A DNA stretch of 64,000 nucleotides from Symbiodinium natans (taxonomy: Eukaryota; Sar; Dinophyceae; Suessiales; Symbiodiniaceae). Shown here piece after piece: positions 59,520-64,000 of the stretch (position 1 is its first letter; the number at the start of each line of letters is the position of its first letter). Location: the NCBI GenBank assembly GCA_905221605.1, contig CAJNDS010000746.1, forward strand, positions 555,961-619,960. The letters are read 5' to 3'. Under the pieces are notes generated by a model, which saw nothing but the letters and a program-made list of their open reading frames with translations, searched no databases and was not told the DNA's origin. A program made the position numbers and the translations under genes.

Positions 59520-59762
59520 TGACGCCTTATGTCCTGAAGGAAAAAGAAGCTGATTGAGATGGAGTAGCAAACGCGACATTTGAAGGATCCAAGCGTGATT
59601 TCCTCGAAAGGGCTAGCGCGGACCATTTTTCAGGCGCTGCTGTCGGACGAGTCGTCACAAAAACTGCTAGCTGCTAGTGTTACTGCTACTGCTGGAGTTC
59701 TGGCGGGAGCGAAGGTTTCTCCGCTGTCGCCACTTGCGGGGCTCGAGCTCCAGCAAGCATAG
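59520..59762 (+). CDS. Candidate exon, Ala/Leu/Ser-rich, unknown protein
   Basis: Plus strand is open through KDPSVISSKGLARTIFQALL, SDESSQKLLAASVTATAG and VLAGAKVSPLSPLAGLELQ to TAG at 59760-59762. It lies in a 1.4-kb segment (59200-60640) free of telomere-like arrays. It has no ATG immediately upstream except none in frame that I can place; the start at 59580 is a TTG. Family unknown. Confidence 0.35.
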
Positions 59763-60650
59763 CACTCTCGGTTCTACGGTGTTCCTTTGTGGTCTGCTAG
59801 AGGAGGAATGGGCCATGGTCTGCCGGGGGAGGTTGCGTTGACATTTCGCTAGCGCCGTGCTAGTGCGCCGCTAGCGCAAAACACTGTGCCGGATTTTCCA
59901 AGATCTGATACTACGACGTGATGAGCGACGAAAACAAGCCAGGAGCAGCAAATGTACCAAGTATAACAAGAATATCGTTTCTTTCTTGTCATCGTTTTTC
60001 CCAGAAGAACCTCTATCCTGGCAACAGCGGCCCCGTCAATTCATAACGAAGAGGCGCGGGGTCATTACACCACCCCGGATGTTGTACGCATATTTCGGGC
60101 GGTGCGCTTGGCTGGGCCTTCTCAATCAATCTCTGTTGGGTTCGCTTAGTGGTGACATGCGAAATTTGAAATAATGTTCGTTGATTTTACCAAGCGCGAA
60201 CCTAGCGTTTTCCTAGCGCCACACTTGGGTTTAGGGGATCCCCCTCGGTGACGCGTTATAGCAAAGACGTGAAAATAGACCGGCCAAACCAATTAAGGTA
60301 AATTAAAGTAACTGAGCAGACACGCGAATTTTCAACGCAACCCATATATATATATATATACATATACATACACACATACCTACATACATACATACACACA
60401 CGATGATGATGATGATGATGATGATTATTATTATTAATATACATGTATAGATATGGATGTAGGCATATATATATATATGTGGCATGGACCTTTGTGTATT
60501 ATTTGGCAACCCCTTTTGTTGTATGTTTTAAACACAATAAAAACTTAAGAAACAACCCTTCAAAAAAACTCGGCGGCGTGGTCCTGCCCAGGTTTGGATT
60601 GGACAGAGGCATCGAAGGTTTTATAGTGATTTGAGCTTAGCATTTAGTAC
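59763..60650. other. Array-free segment with short direct repeats
   Basis: About 890 bp of unique DNA. CCCTCGGTGACGC(C/G)TTAT occurs at about 59513 and 60243, bracketing roughly 730 bp. GCTAGCGC motifs recur at 59850-59875. A plus frame at 59986-60174 is possible but unsupported. (GATGAT)n/(TA)n microsatellite at 60345-60480. Confidence 0.45.
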
Positions 60651-60746
60651 TTAGGACTTAAGGGTTTAAGGGTTCGTTGTCGGTTTTCGGGTTAACCTAG
60701 TGATGAATGGGTAGGGTTTGTCTGCTTAAGGCTTAATTAGCCTCTT

Positions 60747-61090
60747 GAGCTCGGGATTTTCATCATGGGGTTTAGGGTTTAGGGTTTAGGGCTTATTGCC
60801 TGCGCCTCTCACGGACGCAAATTACACCCCTACAGAGCTCGGGTTTTTAATCATGGGGTTTAGGGTTTAGGGTTTAGGGTTTAGGGTTTAGGGTTTAGGG
60901 TTTAGGGCTTATTGCTTGCGCCTCTCACGGACGCAAATTACACCCCTACAGAGGCTCGGGTTTTTAATCATGGGGATTAGTGTTTAGGGTTTAGGGCTTA
61001 TTGCTTGCGCCTCTCACGGACGCAAATTACATCCCTACAGAGCTCGGGATTGTAATCGTAGGGTTTAGGGTTTAGGGTTTAGGGCTCATT
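60747..61090 (+). repeat. Tandem repeat whose units contain TTTAGGG arrays of different length
   Basis: Unit: GAGCTCGGGTTTTTAATCATGGG, TTTAGGG array, GCTTATTGCCTGCGCCTC, TCACGGACGCAAATTACACC. Copies start near 60748, 60836, 60954 and 61041. Array lengths are about 3, 7, 2 and 3 heptamers. An inverted partial copy lies at about 61540-61645. Confidence 0.9.
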
Positions 61091-61184
61091 GCTTGCAAAG
61101 CAATACAGCCCCCACCTCCACACCCTAAAGCCTCTCACGCCAAACCCTAAGCCCTAAAGGGGTTGGGGGTTTTAGGATTAGTTG

Positions 61185-62130
61185 GTCGGGTTCGGGTTTT
61201 CAGGTTTTTGGCGTTCCGGTATTGGACTTCAGGGGTTTGAATAGGGATTTGCACATAAGCAGTGTGGGGTCAGAAGGCTTACGCGGGCCTGTCAAACGGC
61301 AACCCAGCGGAAAGAGGCCGGAATGGACCTTTGGTCCTTGAACAACCCCCACCTCCAGGTCTTCAAACTCTTCACGCGCCACCTTTGGAAGTCAAGTGCC
61401 AGGTGGACAGTTCCCAGCCGAACTTCGACGCGGCAGTGGAGCAAAGCCATAGTGGCAGCCAGAACTTGCATTGCACTTCATCGCAGCGGAGCCCTTTCCT
61501 TTGCCACCCTAAGCCTTCACTAAACCCTAAAGGCGGTAGGGGTGTAATCTGCGTCCATGAGAGGCGCAAGCAATGAGCCCTAAACCCTAACCCTAAACCC
61601 CATGATTACAATCCCGAGCTCTGCAGATCTGCGTCCGTGAGAGGCGAGTGGGGACCCTAAACCTAAGGTTTCGGGATGAGAGGGTTTAGGAACATGGTTT
61701 CATATCCCTTCCTCTAAGCGATTGACGCGACACCCCTTATGTGCAAATCCGTCTTCAAGTCCTTGAAGTCCAGTACCGGAACGCCGCAAACCTGAAAACC
61801 CGAACCCGACCAACTTAACCTAAAACCCCCAAACCCTTTAGGGCTTAGGATTTGGTGTGAGAGGATTTAGGGTGTGGAGGTCGGGGCTGTATTGCTTTGA
61901 AACCCTAAACCTAAGGTTTCGGGATGAGAGGGTTTAAGAATACAGTTTCATCTCCCTTCCTCTAAGCGATTGACCCGACACCTCTTATGTGCAAATCCCT
62001 CTTCAAGTCCTTGAACTCCAATACCGGAACGCCAAAAACCTGGAACCCGACCAAGTAAACCTTAAACCCCAAACACCTTTCGGGCTTAGGGTTTGGTGGG
62101 AGAGGCTTTAGGGTGTGGAGGTCGGGGCTT
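61185..62130. repeat. Direct and inverted duplications of a 240-bp unit
   Basis: ACCTAAGGTTTCGGGATGAGAG through CCTCTAAGCGATTGAC and TCAAGTCCTTGAA... is present at about 61658-61850 and 61908-62100, with an inverted partial at about 61185-61270. Open frames at 61262-61576 are present on the plus strand but I do not call a gene. Confidence 0.75.
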
Positions 62131-62335
62131 GAGGTCCGGAGCTTCAGATCTACGGCTGAAGGACCCTAATCGCAAAACCCTAATCAAGCAAGCAAACGTA
62201 TAAGCGCAAAACCCTTTGAACCGAAGCTCTAAACTTACGTCTTAAACCCTGAGCCTATAACGTTGCGCGTGTCTTTCTGCTTTCGTCTGCGGCGGGGGCT
62301 TTTTTTCGGCGAGAGGAGGGGGTTAGGATTGCGGG

Positions 62336-62890
62336 CTTCTGACTGACGGTTGAGACCTGGGCTTAAGGGTTCAGTGCTTGACTACGAGGCTGGAGGAGGG
62401 TTCAAAAAGGTGTCTAGAGTTTGCATCCTTAAGAAGTTCTACAATCCTCCCAAAAAGGCTAAGGGCCTGCATTAAGAGCCCATACTTCTACCCTGTAGAC
62501 TAGGGCAAGGGCTTGAATTACAAGAGCTCAGGGTTTCAGTCACGGCAGCTCCGGGTTTCAGGCTTAGGGTCTGGGCTTCGGACCTTCGGGCTTGGTACTT
62601 ACAGTTACTTAGGTTTACTTGAGGGTTTCTGACTTACGGTTGAGACCTGGGCTTAGGGTTCAGGGCTTGAGGCTGGAGGAGGGTTCAAAAATTTGTCTAC
62701 AGTTTGCATCCTATAACCCCCCCAAAAGGGCTAACCTGCATTAAGAGCCCATACTTCTACCCTGTAGATTAGGGCAAGGGCTTGAATCAAAAGAACTTAG
62801 GATTTTGTTCGTGGCAGCTCAGGGTTTCAGGCTTAGGGTCTGGGCTTCGGATCTTCGGGCTTGGCACTTACGGTTGCTTAGGGTTTACTC
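62336..62890 (+). repeat. About 290-bp tandem duplication
   Basis: CTTCTGACTGACGGTTGAGACC to GGCACTTACGGTTGCTTAGG is present twice (about 62336-62615 and 62626-62885) with small indels, for example an ACTACGAGG insertion in the first copy. Confidence 0.85.
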
Positions 62891-62954
62891 TTCAGCTCTC
62901 CACTGGCAGCTCCACTCGCTTCTGTTCGCCGCTCTGGTGTCTCGGCCCTCAGGC

Positions 62955-63098
62955 TGTCATCGTTCTGAATGCAGGGCAAGAGCGTCTTGCACGCCTGACA
63001 CTCTCCACGAAGTTGCCGACGACGGAGAGCCGGTTGGACACGGTCTTCAGACCTGTTGACTTCTGTGCGATGTGCGAGAAGCGTGTCCGCAGCTCGTA
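62955..63098 (-). CDS. Candidate 3' terminal exon, unknown protein
   Basis: Minus strand: CTTACGAG| acceptor, then ELRTRFSHIAQKSTGLKTVS and NRLSVVGNFVESVRRARRSC to TGA near 62955. The basic, helical composition looks coding. The plus strand is also open but less convincing. No upstream exon could be identified. Confidence 0.4.
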
Positions 63099-63099
63099 A

Positions 63100-64000
63100 G
63101 TCTTAGACCCTGAGGCCTAAACCTGCAGCTAGAGAATACTCAAAGGCTCAAAACCTATGTGCCCAAAACCTAAACTATAAACCTGAAGGTCTCAACCTGA
63201 AAGGTTCCAAGTCCTAAACTCTCTGACTCCCAAGCTATAAAATCTTCGCTCCCAACCATACGCCGAAGGCTTAAACCCTTGGCTATAAATCCGAGAACCT
63301 CCATTCCCTCCCTCGCGCCTGAGTTTGCTTCTGCGCGCGCAAGCGCGCAAGATCTCTAAGTGCGTGCATTGCAGTGAGCTGCGACCTGCCTGATCTCTGT
63401 GCCCATGCAGGGCTGTGCTGATTGAGCACTGCAAGTACAAGCGTATGCAGTAAAGAAGCAAAGGCTGAAGGCTTGCGGCAGTGTTTCAGACATGCGGTCA
63501 AAACATCTGAGTGCAAGGCGGAACTGCGGTTCGTCTGGCTCGTCGAGAGTACCTGGCCCATGCGAGGCTAGCACTGTTGCGCAGTGTACAAGCAGTATGC
63601 GACTGATGCTGCTAGGGGCAATGCCTAGGCAGTAAGCAAAGAGCGACGCTTGGGGTGCACTCTGGTGCATCGATTGCGGTACCTGGCCAATGCGAGGCTG
63701 TAACACTGCACATGTCGTGCAGTGAGTTGAAGCGCACAAAGTTTGACATGCGGTCGCACTAGCGGTGCTGAGCTGTGCATCTGCCTGGCGGGCATGCAAG
63801 TGGGTGCGCCTTGCACAATGTTTGCTGAAGCCACCTGGGCTTCTTCTGCTACGCTGTAAAGGAAATCCGCAGGGTTTGCAGGAGAGATATGGTCTGGGAT
63901 GTGGGGCTTAAGGTTAAGGCCTGGGATCTGGGCTTCGGCTTTAGGGCTTATAGGGCCTGAATTCCGAAAGCTTGAGCACTAAGTTATAAGCGCTAAGCCC
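63100..64000. other. Unique sequence at the window end
   Basis: About 900 bp with overlapping minus-strand frames (for example 63356-63799) rich in Cys, His and Ala. A short duplicated motif, GTACCTGGCC(C/A)ATGCGAGG, occurs at about 63550 and 63680. I see no recognisable gene. Telomere-like units are nearly absent here. Confidence 0.4.

Overview
ORGANISM. The window looks like nuclear DNA of a dinoflagellate (inference, no search run). Four things point there. The plant/algal-type telomere heptamer TTTAGGG is scattered in both orientations over almost the whole window. A Ty1/copia element carries the gag/pol style I associate with dinoflagellate elements: CCCH plus CCHC Gag, and a GGPPC methyltransferase-like domain before the integrase. 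A LINE-like fragment contains VGEALHPGP. Introns with GC donors appear to be built on short palindromic elements. I see no bacterial operon, rRNA, convincing tRNA or CRISPR array. The DNA is low in genes and very rich in repeats.

LAYOUT. 1-3.08 kb: degenerate telomere-like arrays with one palindromic MITE. 3.08-8.58 kb: the most gene-like flank, with a LINE-like fragment, a (CA)n tract, a small exon, a two-exon candidate gene for a secreted or targeted protein on the minus strand, then GC-rich minisatellites and a 600-bp pyrimidine tract. 8589-18485: a complete copia-type LTR retrotransposon with 229-bp LTRs (2 mismatches), inserted into a CCCTAAA array with TSD CCCTA. 18.5-50.9 kb: several dozen telomere-like arrays alternating with short unique islands, many of which read like single exons, plus several MITE families. 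50.9-58.5 kb: a large imperfect inverted duplication. One arm is interrupted by a 3.48-kb DNA transposon with TTA target duplications, and the other arm keeps the empty site. 58.5-64 kb: more arrays, local tandem duplications, microsatellites and a few exon-like segments.

TWO SIGNALS STAND OUT. (1) The retrotransposon polyprotein holds Gag with CCCH and CCHC fingers, two tandem retropepsin-like domains (the first with DTAA instead of DTGA), a C5-methyltransferase-like domain, integrase, a TET/JBP-like 2OG-Fe(II) dioxygenase domain (HRDxHN, distal His, Arg), RT and RNase H, and a C-terminal tail with two hydrophobic segments and a small Cys/His motif. A candidate DNA-modification writer and a candidate oxidiser therefore travel in one mobile element. 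(2) Telomere-like arrays and palindromic MITEs sit where introns should be. At 31655-32202 (minus) three exons join in frame only if a 125-nt GC-AG intron containing a MITE and a 76-nt GT-AG intron made mostly of TTTAGGG repeats are removed. At 33615-34170 another copy of the same MITE forms a 112-nt GC-AG intron using its own 2-bp target duplication.

LIMITS. Exon calls rest on reading frame, splice-site fit and protein-like composition seen by eye. Many islands are open on both strands. Boundaries of degenerate arrays are approximate.
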